From Pseudolabrys sp. (GTDB lineage Bacteria > Pseudomonadota > Alphaproteobacteria > Rhizobiales > Xanthobacteraceae): 39,067 bases of DNA. The notes beneath the pieces were generated by a model that made no database searches, was not told the origin of the DNA, and saw only the letters and a list, made by a program, of their open reading frames with translations. The DNA is taken from positions 1-39,067 of the forward strand of contig JAUXXH010000006.1 in assembly GCA_030684935.1 (NCBI GenBank), read 5' to 3'. The translations under genes were made by a program, and so were the position numbers. Shown piece after piece: positions 31,547 to 39,067 of this stretch (positions are counted from its first letter, which is position 1; each line of letters begins with the position of its first letter).

Positions 31547-34459
31547 CTACTCCGCCGCTTCCAGCCGCGGCCTGGCCGCCTCGACACGCGCGGCGCAGAA
31601 CTTGAACTCCGGAATCTTGCCGAACGGATCGAGCGCCGGGTTGGTCAGAAGGTTCGCCGCCGCTTCGACATAGGCGAAGGGGATGAACACCACGCCATCC
31701 GGCACGGCATCGTCCTGGCGCGACGCCAGTTCGACCTCGCCGCGGCGCGTGACGACCCGCAACATGTCACCCGGCTTGAGGCCCAGCTTCTGCAGCGTGC
31801 CGCGCGACACCTGCGCGATCGCCGACGGCTCCAGCGCATCGAGCACCACGCTGCGGCGCGTCATCGAGCCGGTGTGCCAGTGTTCGAGCTGGCGGCCGGT
31901 GGACAGGATGAACGGATATTCCTCGTCCGGCACTTCGTTCGGCGGCTGCAGCTTGGTCGCGACCAGCTTGGCGAAGCCGCCCGGCCGCGGGAAGCCGTCC
32001 TCGAACACCACATCGCGGCCGGGAATGTCCGGCCCCGCGGTCGGATAGGTGACGGCGTACTCGCGATTGACCCGGTCCCAGGTGATGTTGTCCAGCGCCG
32101 GCATCATCGACGCCATCTCGTCGAACACCTCTCCGACGGAGGTGTAATTCCAGCCGCAGCCCATGCGGTTGGCGATGTCCTGGATGATCCACAGATCCTG
32201 GCGCGTGTCGCCCGGCAGCGGGATCGCGGCGCGGCCCATCTGCACCTGGCGGTTGGTGTTGGTGACAGTGCCGTCCTTTTCCGGCCAGCCCGAGGCCGGC
32301 AGTACGACATCGGCGTACATCGCGGTCTCGGTCAGGAACAGGTCCTGCACCACCAGATGTTCGAGATGCGCCAGCGCCTCGCGGGCGTGGTTGAGATCGG
32401 GGTCGGACATCGCCGGATTCTCACCCTCGACATACATGCCCTTGATCTCGCCGGCATGGACCGCGTCCATGATCTCGACCACGGTCTTGCCGCGCTTCGG
32501 CGGCAGCTTGACGCCCCACTTGGTCTCGTACATGGCGCGGATTTCCGGGTTCTCGACCGACTTGTAGTCGGGGAAGAACATCGGGATCAGGCCGGCGTCG
32601 GAGGCGCCCTGCACGTTGTTCTGGCCGCGCAGCGGATGCAGGCCGGTGCCGGGACGGCCGATCTGGCCGGTGATCAGCGCCAGCGCGATCAGGCAGCGCG
32701 CATTGTCGGTGCCGTGGGTGTGCTGCGATACGCCCATGCCCCAGAAGATGATCGACGACTCGGCGCGGGCATAGGCGCGCGCCACTTCACGCAGCGTCTC
32801 GGCCGGAATGCCGCAGATCGGCTCCATTTCCTCCGGCGTGAAGTCCTTGATGTTCTCGGACCAGGCCTCGAAGCCTTCGACATAGGTCTGGATATATTGC
32901 TGGTCGTACAGCTTCTCGGTGACGATCACGTTCAACATGGCGTTGAGCATCGCCACGTCGGTGCCGTTCTTGAACTGCAACATCTTCCAGGCGTGGCGCT
33001 TCATCGCGGTGCCGCGCGGATCCATGATGACCAGCTTGGCGCCGCGCTTGGCGGCCTGCTTGAAGAAGGTCGCCGCGACCGGATGGTTCTCGGTCGGGTT
33101 GGCGCCGATGACGATGATCAGTTCCGAGTTCTTGACCTCGTTGAAGGTCGCCGTGACGGCGGCCGAGCCGACGCCTTCGAGCAGCGCCGACACCGAAGAG
33201 GCGTGGCACAGCCGCGTGCAGTGATCGACATTGTTGGTGCCGAAGCCGGTGCGCACCAGCTTCTGGAACAGATAGGCCTCTTCGTTCGAGCCCTTGGCCG
33301 AGCCGAAGCCGGCCAGCGCGTCGGGGCCATCGCGGTCGCGTATCTTCTTCAATCCGCCGGCGGCGCGATCCAGCGCCTCGTCCCAGGTGGCTTCGCGGAA
33401 ATGCGTCCACGGGTTCGACGGGTCGATAAATTCGTGCGGCACCTTCGGCGCGTCGTCCTTGCGGATCATCGGCTTCAGCAGGCGCTGCGGATTGGCGACG
33501 TAATCGAAGCCGAAGCGGCCCTTGACGCAGAGGCGGTTGGCGTTGGCCGGACCGTTCTTGCCTTCGACCGCGACGATCTTGTCGGGCTTGATCTGGTAGG
33601 TGAGCTGGCAGCCGACGCCGCAATAGGGGCAGACGCTGTCGACGGTGCGGTCGGGGGCGCCGAGATAGACGTTGTTCTCGTCGACCATGGTCGCCGGCAT
33701 CAAGGCGCCGGTCGGGCAGGCCTGCACGCACTCGCCGCAGGCCACACAGGTCGAATTGCCCATCGGATCGTCGAAGTCGAACACGATCTTTTCGAGATGA
33801 CCGCGGCCGGCCATGCCGATCACGTCGTTGACCTGCACTTCGCGGCAGGCGCGGACGCAGAGATTGCACTGGATGCAGGCGTCGAGATTGACCGCCATCG
33901 CCGGATGGCTGCGGTCGGGCGCCGGCACCGCCTCAAGTTCGCGCTTCGGGAAGCGGCCGTCGACGACGTTCTGGCGCTTGGCGGTTTTCCAGAATTCGGA
34001 ATCGGCGTCGTGCGCGACTTCGATGGCAGGCTGGTCGGTCAGCAGCAGCTCGGCCACCATCTTGCGCGCGGTCCTGGCGCGGTCGGTCGAGGTTTTGACC
34101 TTCATGCCCGGCGCCGGCGTGCGAATGCAGCTCGCCGCCAGCACGCGCTCGCCCTCGATCTCAACCATGCAGACGCGGCAATTGCCGTCGGCGCGGTAGC
34201 CCGGCTTCGGCGAATAGCAGAGGTGCGGCAACTTGATGTCGAGGCGGCGTGCGGCGCGGAAGATCGACTCGCCGTCGCGGATGTCGATCTCGCGGCCGTC
34301 GATAAAGAAGGTCTTGGCGGTAGCGGCCTTGCCGGCGCCGTCGACCTTGTCCATCGGCGCGGTGTGCGCCACCCCGGGCTTGCCGCCGTCGAGCGACGTG
34401 CCGCCGGCCGCGCCCTTGTTGTCGTGGCCGTAGCCAGCGGGCTTTTTCGTGTCGGTCAT
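31547..34459 (-). CDS. fdsA: NAD-dependent formate dehydrogenase, alpha (molybdenum/tungsten) subunit
   Basis: The 970-aa catalytic subunit oxidises formate to CO2 at a bis-MGD metal centre and passes electrons to FdsGB. Domains in order: a [2Fe-2S] ferredoxin part (C81, C94, C97, C111); two [4Fe-4S] sites (C195/198/201/205 and C238/241/244/248); a molybdopterin-oxidoreductase [4Fe-4S] site (C277/280/284/311); then the catalytic domain, with the metal-ligand Cys in DHCTRLCH (C414, Cys rather than selenocysteine) and the C-terminal dinucleotide-binding domain. The ATG overlaps the stop of the DUF559 frame (ATGA), and an AGGAA ribosome site precedes it. No fdhD or fdsD follows in the window. 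Confidence 0.97.
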   Translation of the reverse strand: MTDTKKPAGYGHDNKGAAGGTSLDGGKPGVAHTAPMDKVDGAGKAATAKTFFIDGREIDIRDGESIFRAARRLDIKLPHLCYSPKPGYRADGNCRVCMVEIEGERVLAASCIRTPAPGMKVKTSTDRARTARKMVAELLLTDQPAIEVAHDADSEFWKTAKRQNVVDGRFPKRELEAVPAPDRSHPAMAVNLDACIQCNLCVRACREVQVNDVIGMAGRGHLEKIVFDFDDPMGNSTCVACGECVQACPTGALMPATMVDENNVYLGAPDRTVDSVCPYCGVGCQLTYQIKPDKIVAVEGKNGPANANRLCVKGRFGFDYVANPQRLLKPMIRKDDAPKVPHEFIDPSNPWTHFREATWDEALDRAAGGLKKIRDRDGPDALAGFGSAKGSNEEAYLFQKLVRTGFGTNNVDHCTRLCHASSVSALLEGVGSAAVTATFNEVKNSELIIVIGANPTENHPVAATFFKQAAKRGAKLVIMDPRGTAMKRHAWKMLQFKNGTDVAMLNAMLNVIVTEKLYDQQYIQTYVEGFEAWSENIKDFTPEEMEPICGIPAETLREVARAYARAESSIIFWGMGVSQHTHGTDNARCLIALALITGQIGRPGTGLHPLRGQNNVQGASDAGLIPMFFPDYKSVENPEIRAMYETKWGVKLPPKRGKTVVEIMDAVHAGEIKGMYVEGENPAMSDPDLNHAREALAHLEHLVVQDLFLTETAMYADVVLPASGWPEKDGTVTNTNRQVQMGRAAIPLPGDTRQDLWIIQDIANRMGCGWNYTSVGEVFDEMASMMPALDNITWDRVNREYAVTYPTAGPDIPGRDVVFEDGFPRPGGFAKLVATKLQPPNEVPDEEYPFILSTGRQLEHWHTGSMTRRSVVLDALEPSAIAQVSRGTLQKLGLKPGDMLRVVTRRGEVELASRQDDAVPDGVVFIPFAYVEAAANLLTNPALDPFGKIPEFKFCAARVEAARPRLEAAE

Positions 34460-34902
34460 GAGTCCGATTCCTCGCCGCGTGCACCGGCGTGCTCCCCTCC
34501 CCCTTGTGGGGAGGGGTTGGGGGTGGGGTCTTTGGACATTGCGCCGCTGTCGCGCGCCGCCGAAAGAATTGCTTCAGCGACGGACGCTGGCGATTTCAAA
34601 ACGTTATTGTTCCAAAAGCGCAGAACGCGATAGCCCTCCGACTCAAGCCACTGGGTGCGCTTGTCGTCGTACGCCTTGCGGGCCGTGATATGTTGCGAGC
34701 CATCAAGTTCCACGGCCAACTTTCCCGCGTGCCAAGCAAAGTCGACGATATAAATGCCGACCGGTGCCTGACGGCGAAAATGCAAACCGAGCGGCTTAAA
34801 CGAGCGCAACAAATACCAAAGCTTGCGCTCGGCATCTGTAGGCTCCTTGCGTAAGGTACGCGCCCGTCCGCGCGTCTGCCTCGTGATCGCACTGTGCGGC
34901 AT
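34456..34902 (-). CDS. DUF559 (VSR/PD-(D/E)xK nuclease-like) protein inserted in the fds operon
   Basis: The 148-aa protein has LRKEPTDAERKLWYLLRS, HFRRQAPVGIYIVDFAWHAGKLAVELDG (D54, E65, D67), SQH (H71) and YRVLRFWNN, the DUF559 signature of the very-short-patch-repair endonuclease fold. Residues from about 126 on (TPNPSPQGGGEHAG) are encoded by the flanking palindromic repeat. ATG 34902 starts the conserved part. The frame is also open upstream through the other repeat to ATG 35007, which overlaps the fdsGB stop. The TGA overlaps the fdsA ATG. Base composition of the core is visibly less GC-rich than fdsA and fdsGB, a sign of insertion. Nuclease activity is inferred. Confidence 0.88.
   Translation of the reverse strand: MPHSAITRQTRGRARTLRKEPTDAERKLWYLLRSFKPLGLHFRRQAPVGIYIVDFAWHAGKLAVELDGSQHITARKAYDDKRTQWLESEGYRVLRFWNNNVLKSPASVAEAILSAARDSGAMSKDPTPNPSPQGGGEHAGARGEESDS
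34491..34535. repeat. Family A palindromic element, fdsA-proximal copy
   Basis: The palindrome CCCCTCCCCC-TTGTG-GGGAGGGGT occupies 34494-34517, followed by the inner G-rich end GGGGTGGGGTCT (34520-34531) pointing at the DUF559 gene. The 24-bp palindrome is an exact inverted copy of 34949-34972. It codes for the C-terminal PNPSPQGGGE of the DUF559 protein. Confidence 0.85.
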
Positions 34903-34918
34903 CGCGTTTCGCTCCAGC

Positions 34919-34975
34919 AGACCCCACCCCGGCGCGCTGACGCGCGCCACCCCTCCCCACAAGGGGGAGGGGTGA
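34919..34975. repeat. Family A palindromic element, fdsGB-proximal copy
   Basis: The inner end AGACCCCACCCC (34919-34930) is followed by the GC palindrome GGCGCGCTGACGCGCGCC (34931-34948), then the 24-bp palindrome (34949-34972), the exact inverse of 34494-34517. The GC palindrome is missing from the other copy here but present at 3698-3819. Confidence 0.85.
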
Positions 34976-35000
34976 AGCAGCGCCTGTCGCGCCGCCATCA

Positions 35001-36716
35001 TCACCATTTCCCCATCGGCTTCGCGAGATCCTCGGGGAAGAACGTCAGTACGCTCAGCAGCGGATTAGGCGCGGCCTGGCCGAGCCCGCAGATCGAGGCA
35101 TCGCGCATCAAGGTCGCCAATTCGGTCAGCAGATTCACGTCCCACGGGCCCTGCGCCATCAGCTTGGCCGCTTTCTCGGTGCCGGCCCGGCACGGCGTAC
35201 ACTGCCCGCAGCTTTCGTCCTCGAAGAACTTCATCAGGTTCAGCGCCACCGCTTTCATGTCGTCCTTGTCCGACAGGATCACAACGGCGTGCGATCCGAC
35301 AAAGCCGCCATGCGGCTCCAGCGTGCCGAAATCGAGCGGGTGATCGGCGAGCTTCGGCGAGAAGATACCGCCCGAAGCGCCGCCCGGCAAAAAGCCCTTC
35401 AGCGTATGGCCGTCCAGCATGCCGCCGGAATATTCGTTGATCAGCTCATTGATGGTGACTCCGGCCGGCGCCAGCTTGACGCCCGGGTTCTTGACGCGGC
35501 CGGACACCGAGAAGCTGCGGAAGCCCTTGCGGTCGCGGCGGCCCTGCGAAGTGACCCACTCGACGCCCTTCTCGACGATGTCGCGGATCCAGAACAGCGT
35601 CTCGACGTTCTGCTCCAGCGTCGGGCGGCCGAACAGGCCTACCTGGGCGAGATACGGCGGGCGATGGCGCGGCAGGCCGCGCTTGCCCTCGATCGATTCG
35701 ATCATCGCCGACTCTTCGCCGCAGATATAGGCGCCGGCGCCGCGGCGCAGATGCAGCTTGGTGTGCGGCGACAGCCCGGCGGCTTCGATGCGCGCGAATT
35801 CCTCCAGCAGCATCAGCCGCAGTTCAGGATATTCGTCGCGGATATAGAGATAGGTGTCGGTCGCCTCGACCACGTAAGCGGCGATCAGCATGCCCTCGAT
35901 GAAACGGTGCGGATCGCGTTCGAGGTAATAGCGGTCCTTGAAGGTACCGGGCTCGCCCTCGTCGGCGTTGACCGCGAATAGCCGGGGGCCGGGCTCGTTG
36001 CGCACCAGCGACCATTTGCGGCCCGTGGGGAAACCGGCGCCGCCGAGACCGCGCAGGCCGGCGTCGCTGACGATTTTGATCAGATCGTCGCGCGTGCGCT
36101 GGCCCGACAGGCAGTCTTTCAGCAGCGCATAGCCGCCGGCGTTCTGATAGGCGGCGAAATCGGTGTTCGGATGCCAGGCGTGCGGATGCGGCCTGGCTTC
36201 GACCGCCGCGGCGACGTTTTCCGCATTGGCCTTGAAGGTCTGCATGTGGCCGACCGCCACCACCGGCGCACGGTCGCAGGCGCCCATGCAGGGCGCGCGC
36301 ACCACGCGCACCTCGGCGCCGAGCTTGCCAGCCAGTTCGGCCATCAGCTTTTCGCTGCCGGCCATGGCGCAGGACAGGGAATCACAGACGCGCACGGTGA
36401 CCGGCGGCGGCGGCGGTCCGTCCTTCACCACATCGAAATGCGCATAGAAGGTGGCGACCTCGTAGACCTCGGCCATCGCCATCTTCATCTCGAAGGCCAG
36501 CGCGGTCAGATGCGCGGCGGACAGATGGCCGTAATGATCCTGGATGAGATGCAGGTGTTCGATCAGGAGGTCGCGGCGGCGCGGCTTGTCGATCAGCAGC
36601 GCCTGCACCTCCGACAGCGCGGCCGGGTCAACCTGCCGGCCCTTCGGCAAGCGGTTCGGTTTGCGGCGTCCATCGCCTTTGCCGCTCTGACGGGGCGGCG
36701 GCGTTTGCATATTCAT
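35001..36716 (-). CDS. fdsB: Formate dehydrogenase, fused gamma-beta subunit (FdsG-FdsB)
   Basis: This 571-aa fusion transfers electrons from FdsA to NAD+. Residues about 30-165 are the NuoE-like part with [2Fe-2S] ligands C111, C116, C143 and C147. From about 185 it is NuoF-like: NADH site GLRGLGGAGFPTGRKW (221-235), FMN region NADEGEPGTFKDR (250-262), GAGAYICGEESA, and [4Fe-4S] ligands C503, C506, C509 and C543. In many bacteria these are separate fdsG and fdsB genes. ATG 36716 follows GGGAG by 7-8 nt. It is the first gene of the operon and divergent from the LysR gene. Confidence 0.95.
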   Translation of the reverse strand: MNMQTPPPRQSGKGDGRRKPNRLPKGRQVDPAALSEVQALLIDKPRRRDLLIEHLHLIQDHYGHLSAAHLTALAFEMKMAMAEVYEVATFYAHFDVVKDGPPPPPVTVRVCDSLSCAMAGSEKLMAELAGKLGAEVRVVRAPCMGACDRAPVVAVGHMQTFKANAENVAAAVEARPHPHAWHPNTDFAAYQNAGGYALLKDCLSGQRTRDDLIKIVSDAGLRGLGGAGFPTGRKWSLVRNEPGPRLFAVNADEGEPGTFKDRYYLERDPHRFIEGMLIAAYVVEATDTYLYIRDEYPELRLMLLEEFARIEAAGLSPHTKLHLRRGAGAYICGEESAMIESIEGKRGLPRHRPPYLAQVGLFGRPTLEQNVETLFWIRDIVEKGVEWVTSQGRRDRKGFRSFSVSGRVKNPGVKLAPAGVTINELINEYSGGMLDGHTLKGFLPGGASGGIFSPKLADHPLDFGTLEPHGGFVGSHAVVILSDKDDMKAVALNLMKFFEDESCGQCTPCRAGTEKAAKLMAQGPWDVNLLTELATLMRDASICGLGQAAPNPLLSVLTFFPEDLAKPMGKW

Positions 36717-36782
36717 CGCGATCTCCCAGACCGCTTGTTTGAAGCCATTCCAACATTTGAACAATCCCGTGCCCGGCATGGG

Positions 36783-36815
36783 TCGATAGAGATTGCCTAT
36801 CGATAATCGGTCGAT
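36783..36815. promoter_or_regulatory. LysR-type operator between fdsGB and its regulator
   Basis: TCGATAG-N7-CTATCGA (36783-36803) is a perfect 7-bp inverted repeat. A second one, ATCGA-N7-TCGAT (36799-36815), overlaps it, so the same half-site pattern recurs at a fixed pitch. Position between divergent lysR and fds genes is typical for a LysR regulator that represses itself and activates its target. CATAAT at 36821-36826 may be the -10 of the lysR gene. Confidence 0.7.
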
Positions 36816-36883
36816 TGGTGCATAATATTTCAGCGACCAAATCGGCGCCTTTCTGCTAACCCGCTGAAAAAACGAGACAATCC

Positions 36884-37777
36884 GTGATCGATAAACTCGA
36901 CTTCATCCTGGCGCTGGCCCGCGAGCGCCATTTCGGCCGGGCGGCCGAGGCCTGCGGCGTCACCCAGCCAACGCTGTCGGCCGGCGTGAAGCACCTTGAG
37001 GAGCAGATGGGGGTGCTGCTGGTGGTGCGGGGCTCGCGCTTCCAGGGCTTCACCCCCGAGGGTCAGCGGGTACTGGAATGGGCCCGGCGCATCGTCGGCG
37101 ACACCCGCGCCATGCGCGAGGAGATCAATGCCCTGCGCCACGGCCTGACCGGGCGGCTGCGCATTGCGGCGATCCCGACGGCGCTGGCGATGGTGGCGGC
37201 GCTGACCACGCCGTACCGGGAGAAACACCCGAACGTCCAGTTCACCATCTACTCGCGCAACTCGATCGAGGTGCTCGACCTGCTGGAGAATCTCGAGATC
37301 GACGCCGGCATCACCTATGTCGAGAACGAGCCGCTCGGCCGCGTCAGCATGGTGCCGCTCTATCACGAGCGCTACCGCCTGCTGACCGCCGCCGACGCGC
37401 CGCTCGGCAACCGCGACAGCGTCACCTGGGCCGAGGTGGCGCAGGTGCCGCTGTGTCTTTTGACACCCGACATGCAGAACCGCCGCATCATCGACCGGCT
37501 GCTGAAAAGCGCGGGCGGCGACTCGCGGCCGACGCTGGAGTCGGACTCCATGATCCTCTTGTTCAGCCATGTCCGCACCGGCCGCTGGGCCAGCGTGATG
37601 CCCGCCAAACTGGCGGAAACGCTGGGCCTGACCGACACCATGCGGGCGATCCCGATCGTCGATCCGGAGGCGGTGCAGACCATCGGCCTGGTGGTGCCGT
37701 CGCGCGAGCCGATGATGCCCATCACCGCCGCTTTGGTGGACGTGGCCAAACGCATGGCGCCGTCGCTGGACGACTGA
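36884..37777 (+). CDS. LysR family transcriptional regulator of formate dehydrogenase
   Basis: The 297-aa protein has the N-terminal winged HTH (LDFILALARERHFGRAAEACGVTQPTLSAGVKHLEEQMG) and a periplasmic-binding-like effector domain from about residue 90. The start is GTG 36884 with a weak ribosome site, giving MIDKLDF. It is divergent from fdsGB with paired inverted repeats in between, the usual arrangement for an FdsR-like activator. The effector, probably formate or a related signal, is inferred. Confidence 0.93.
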   Translation: MIDKLDFILALARERHFGRAAEACGVTQPTLSAGVKHLEEQMGVLLVVRGSRFQGFTPEGQRVLEWARRIVGDTRAMREEINALRHGLTGRLRIAAIPTALAMVAALTTPYREKHPNVQFTIYSRNSIEVLDLLENLEIDAGITYVENEPLGRVSMVPLYHERYRLLTAADAPLGNRDSVTWAEVAQVPLCLLTPDMQNRRIIDRLLKSAGGDSRPTLESDSMILLFSHVRTGRWASVMPAKLAETLGLTDTMRAIPIVDPEAVQTIGLVVPSREPMMPITAALVDVAKRMAPSLDD

Positions 37778-37870
37778 CGCGCTGCGGCAACACCGGCTCA
37801 CGGCCATGTCAAGGAACCGGGACCACCCGGCGCCGTTATCGGGGCACAAAACCTGTAACCCCGGTGTCCC

Positions 37871-38164
37871 ATGATCACCCAGCTCGACCCGCCACTGCCG
37901 CTTGAAACCGCCAAAGGCGCGGGGTTGGCGCACTTCGTCATCGACTACGGCCCGGAAGCCGACCTGATGTGGGTGGTGTTCATGGACAGCGACGGCGCCT
38001 GCTGGACGGTCCCGAATCCCGAAATCCGCATGTCGATGAACTGGTCGATGGGTCGGCGCAAGCCGAAGTCCGGCAAGCCCGCCGCGGCCGCGGTACCGGC
38101 GGCGGCGGCCGACGGCGCGATCGTGCACCGGGTGTTTCCGCGCGCCGACGCAACGGGCGCCTGA
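37871..38164 (+). CDS. Hypothetical protein
   Basis: This 97-aa soluble protein contains GLAHFVIDYGPEADLMWVVFMDSDGACWTVPNPEIRMSMNWSMGRRKP and an Ala-rich linker before the C-terminus. The first two thirds look globular and coding, and the tail looks low-complexity. It ends 6 bp from the convergent pyrophosphatase gene. I do not recognise a family name, and the ribosome site is weak. Confidence 0.7.
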   Translation: MITQLDPPLPLETAKGAGLAHFVIDYGPEADLMWVVFMDSDGACWTVPNPEIRMSMNWSMGRRKPKSGKPAAAAVPAAAADGAIVHRVFPRADATGA

Positions 38165-38170
38165 GCCGCT

Positions 38171-38698
38171 CTACGCCTTGGCCCGCGCCAGGCCTTCCAT
38201 CACCAGCCGCTCGGCGTCGGCGGTGTCGAGCCAGCGCACGATGGTGACCCACTTGCCCTTTTCCAGATCCTTGTAGTGCTGGAAAAAGTGCGCGATCTGC
38301 TCGGTCATCACCACCGGCAGGTCCTTGTAGCTGGCGACGCCCTTGTAGAACGGATGCAGCGCGTCGACCGGCACCGCCAGGATCTTCTCGTCGCCGCCGG
38401 CCTCGTCTTCCATCAGCAGCGCGCCGACGGGACGGCAGCGGATCACCGCGCCGGGCACCACCGGCACCTGCCCGATCACCAGCACGTCGCACGGATCGCC
38501 GTCGTCCGACAGCGTGTGCGGGATGAAGCCGTAATTGCCGGGATAGAACATTGCCGTGTGCAGAAAGCGGTCGACGAACAAAGCGCCCGACACCTTGTCG
38601 AATTCGTATTTGACCGGCACGCCCCCGAGCGGAATTTCGATCACGGCGTTGACGTCGTGCGGCGGGTTGCGCCCCGCCGGGATGAGTTTGAGGTCCAT
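38171..38698 (-). CDS. ppa: Inorganic pyrophosphatase (family I)
   Basis: The 175-aa enzyme hydrolyses pyrophosphate to phosphate in the cytosol. Length is usual for bacterial family I. Visible are EIPLGGVPVKYEFDK, the FYPGNYGFIPHT segment and the metal site DDGDPCDVLVIG (D-x-D-P-x-D type), and later KGVASYKDLP and HFFQHYKDLEKGKW. ATG 38698 (MDLKLIPAG) is chosen over an upstream ATG at 38740 since family proteins begin about here. Confidence 0.96.
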   Translation of the reverse strand: MDLKLIPAGRNPPHDVNAVIEIPLGGVPVKYEFDKVSGALFVDRFLHTAMFYPGNYGFIPHTLSDDGDPCDVLVIGQVPVVPGAVIRCRPVGALLMEDEAGGDEKILAVPVDALHPFYKGVASYKDLPVVMTEQIAHFFQHYKDLEKGKWVTIVRWLDTADAERLVMEGLARAKA

Positions 38699-38740
38699 GG
38701 CCGATCCAGCTCCAAATTGAACGTTTCCGCTCTGTAACAT

Positions 38741-39067
38741 GCCGATACCGGAACGGCCACGCGGGCGGCGTCGGGGATCCGCAGGCTGTCATCATGTCTC
38801 GCTCCATCGGTTACCGTGTTGTCTCGGTTTCGTTTCACGCATGGGGGTTCGTTGCCGCGCGCTCAAACGAGCGCCGGGCTTTGGGACGCGCCCTCGCGAA
38901 AAATGCGAGGGGGTGGAGCACCGGAAGGCGCATCCACGAAGACACCGCCGCGTGGCGGTCGCGGCCAGCGCCAACGGGCCGCGCGCGACTCCGCGCGAAA
39001 CCCGCAAACGCCAGGGGCCGCGTCGCCCTCCGGCACTCCACCTGCGGCGATTTCTGTCCCCGGCGCC
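38741..39067. other. Region upstream of ppa with hairpins, no supported gene
   Basis: Open frames here on the minus strand are Arg- and Ala-rich and look like GC artefacts. I see several short hairpins: GCGCTC-AAAC-GAGCGC (38859-38874), CCCTCGC with GCGAGGG around GAAAAAT, and CCGCC with GGCGG. This density may mean a structured RNA or a dispersed repeat. The promoter of ppa should also lie here, but I cannot place it. Confidence 0.4.

Noticed and set aside
31874..34633. Open frame of 919 codons antisense to fdsA
   Set aside because: Same GC-rich shadow effect. fdsA has all expected metal ligands, and the antisense product has no recognisable motif.
38792..39041. Overlapping minus-strand frames of 65-71 residues near the window end
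   Set aside because: Products are Arg/Ala-rich with no ribosome site support, and overlap each other in different frames. They are treated as non-coding.

Overview
The window is high-GC DNA with the gene content of an alphaproteobacterium of the order Hyphomicrobiales (Rhizobiales), probably near Nitrobacteraceae or Xanthobacteraceae. The main pointers are an ornithine decarboxylase next to homospermidine synthase, a fused FdsG-FdsB formate dehydrogenase subunit, a DUF3297 protein, a TAXI-type TRAP system, a Zur-like box of the GTTATA-N-TATAAC type, and dispersed palindromic repeats typical of that order. The species assignment is inference. It looks like ordinary chromosome carrying two small inserted cassettes.

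Layout: (1) 1-3692, polyamine block: a structured leader resembling the alphaproteobacterial speF RNA, ornithine decarboxylase, a GNAT acetyltransferase, and homospermidine synthase. (2) 3698-8871, zinc block on the minus strand: a Zur-like operator, a 56-aa His-rich membrane microprotein, an AztABC/ZnuABC-type importer, a COG0523 metallochaperone GTPase and a WD40 protein, interrupted by two inverted palindromic repeat pairs. (3) 8992-10436, two small unknown genes and a spermidine-synthase-like protein. (4) 10511-15644, carbon uptake: a class II aldolase-family enzyme, an orphan Bug/TctC binding protein, and a convergent TAXI-TRAP transporter. (5) 15858-18102, a PfkB-family sugar kinase, a secreted 8-Cys protein, and a permease split into two homologous, translationally coupled halves. 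(6) 18209-20544, a biuret-hydrolase-like cysteine hydrolase with an NCS2 permease. (7) 20828-25687, a TetR-controlled RND efflux pump without an outer-membrane gene. (8) 25962-28665, a Tat-exported kelch protein, a RAYT transposase bounded by a perfect 42-bp inverted repeat, and biotin synthase. (9) 28813-30758, DUF3297, a membrane protein and cyclopropane fatty acid synthase. (10) 30813-37777, small membrane proteins and a molybdenum/tungsten NAD-dependent formate dehydrogenase (fdsGB, fdsA) with a divergent LysR regulator. A DUF559 nuclease-like gene sits between fdsGB and fdsA inside an inverted pair of palindromic repeats. (11) 37871-38698, an unknown gene and inorganic pyrophosphatase.

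The most interesting signal is the relation between two loci. An inverted pair of one palindromic element family stands alone at 3698-3819, with a spacer of about 15 bp. At 34494-34972 two elements of the same family, in the same inward orientation, enclose a DUF559 gene. Its extended frame starts over the fdsGB stop codon and ends in an ATGA overlap with the fdsA start. This parallels the RAYT gene in its own inverted repeat at 27041-27667 and suggests that a DUF559 protein may be the mobilising or maintenance partner of this repeat family. That is a hypothesis; only the sequence arrangement is directly visible.
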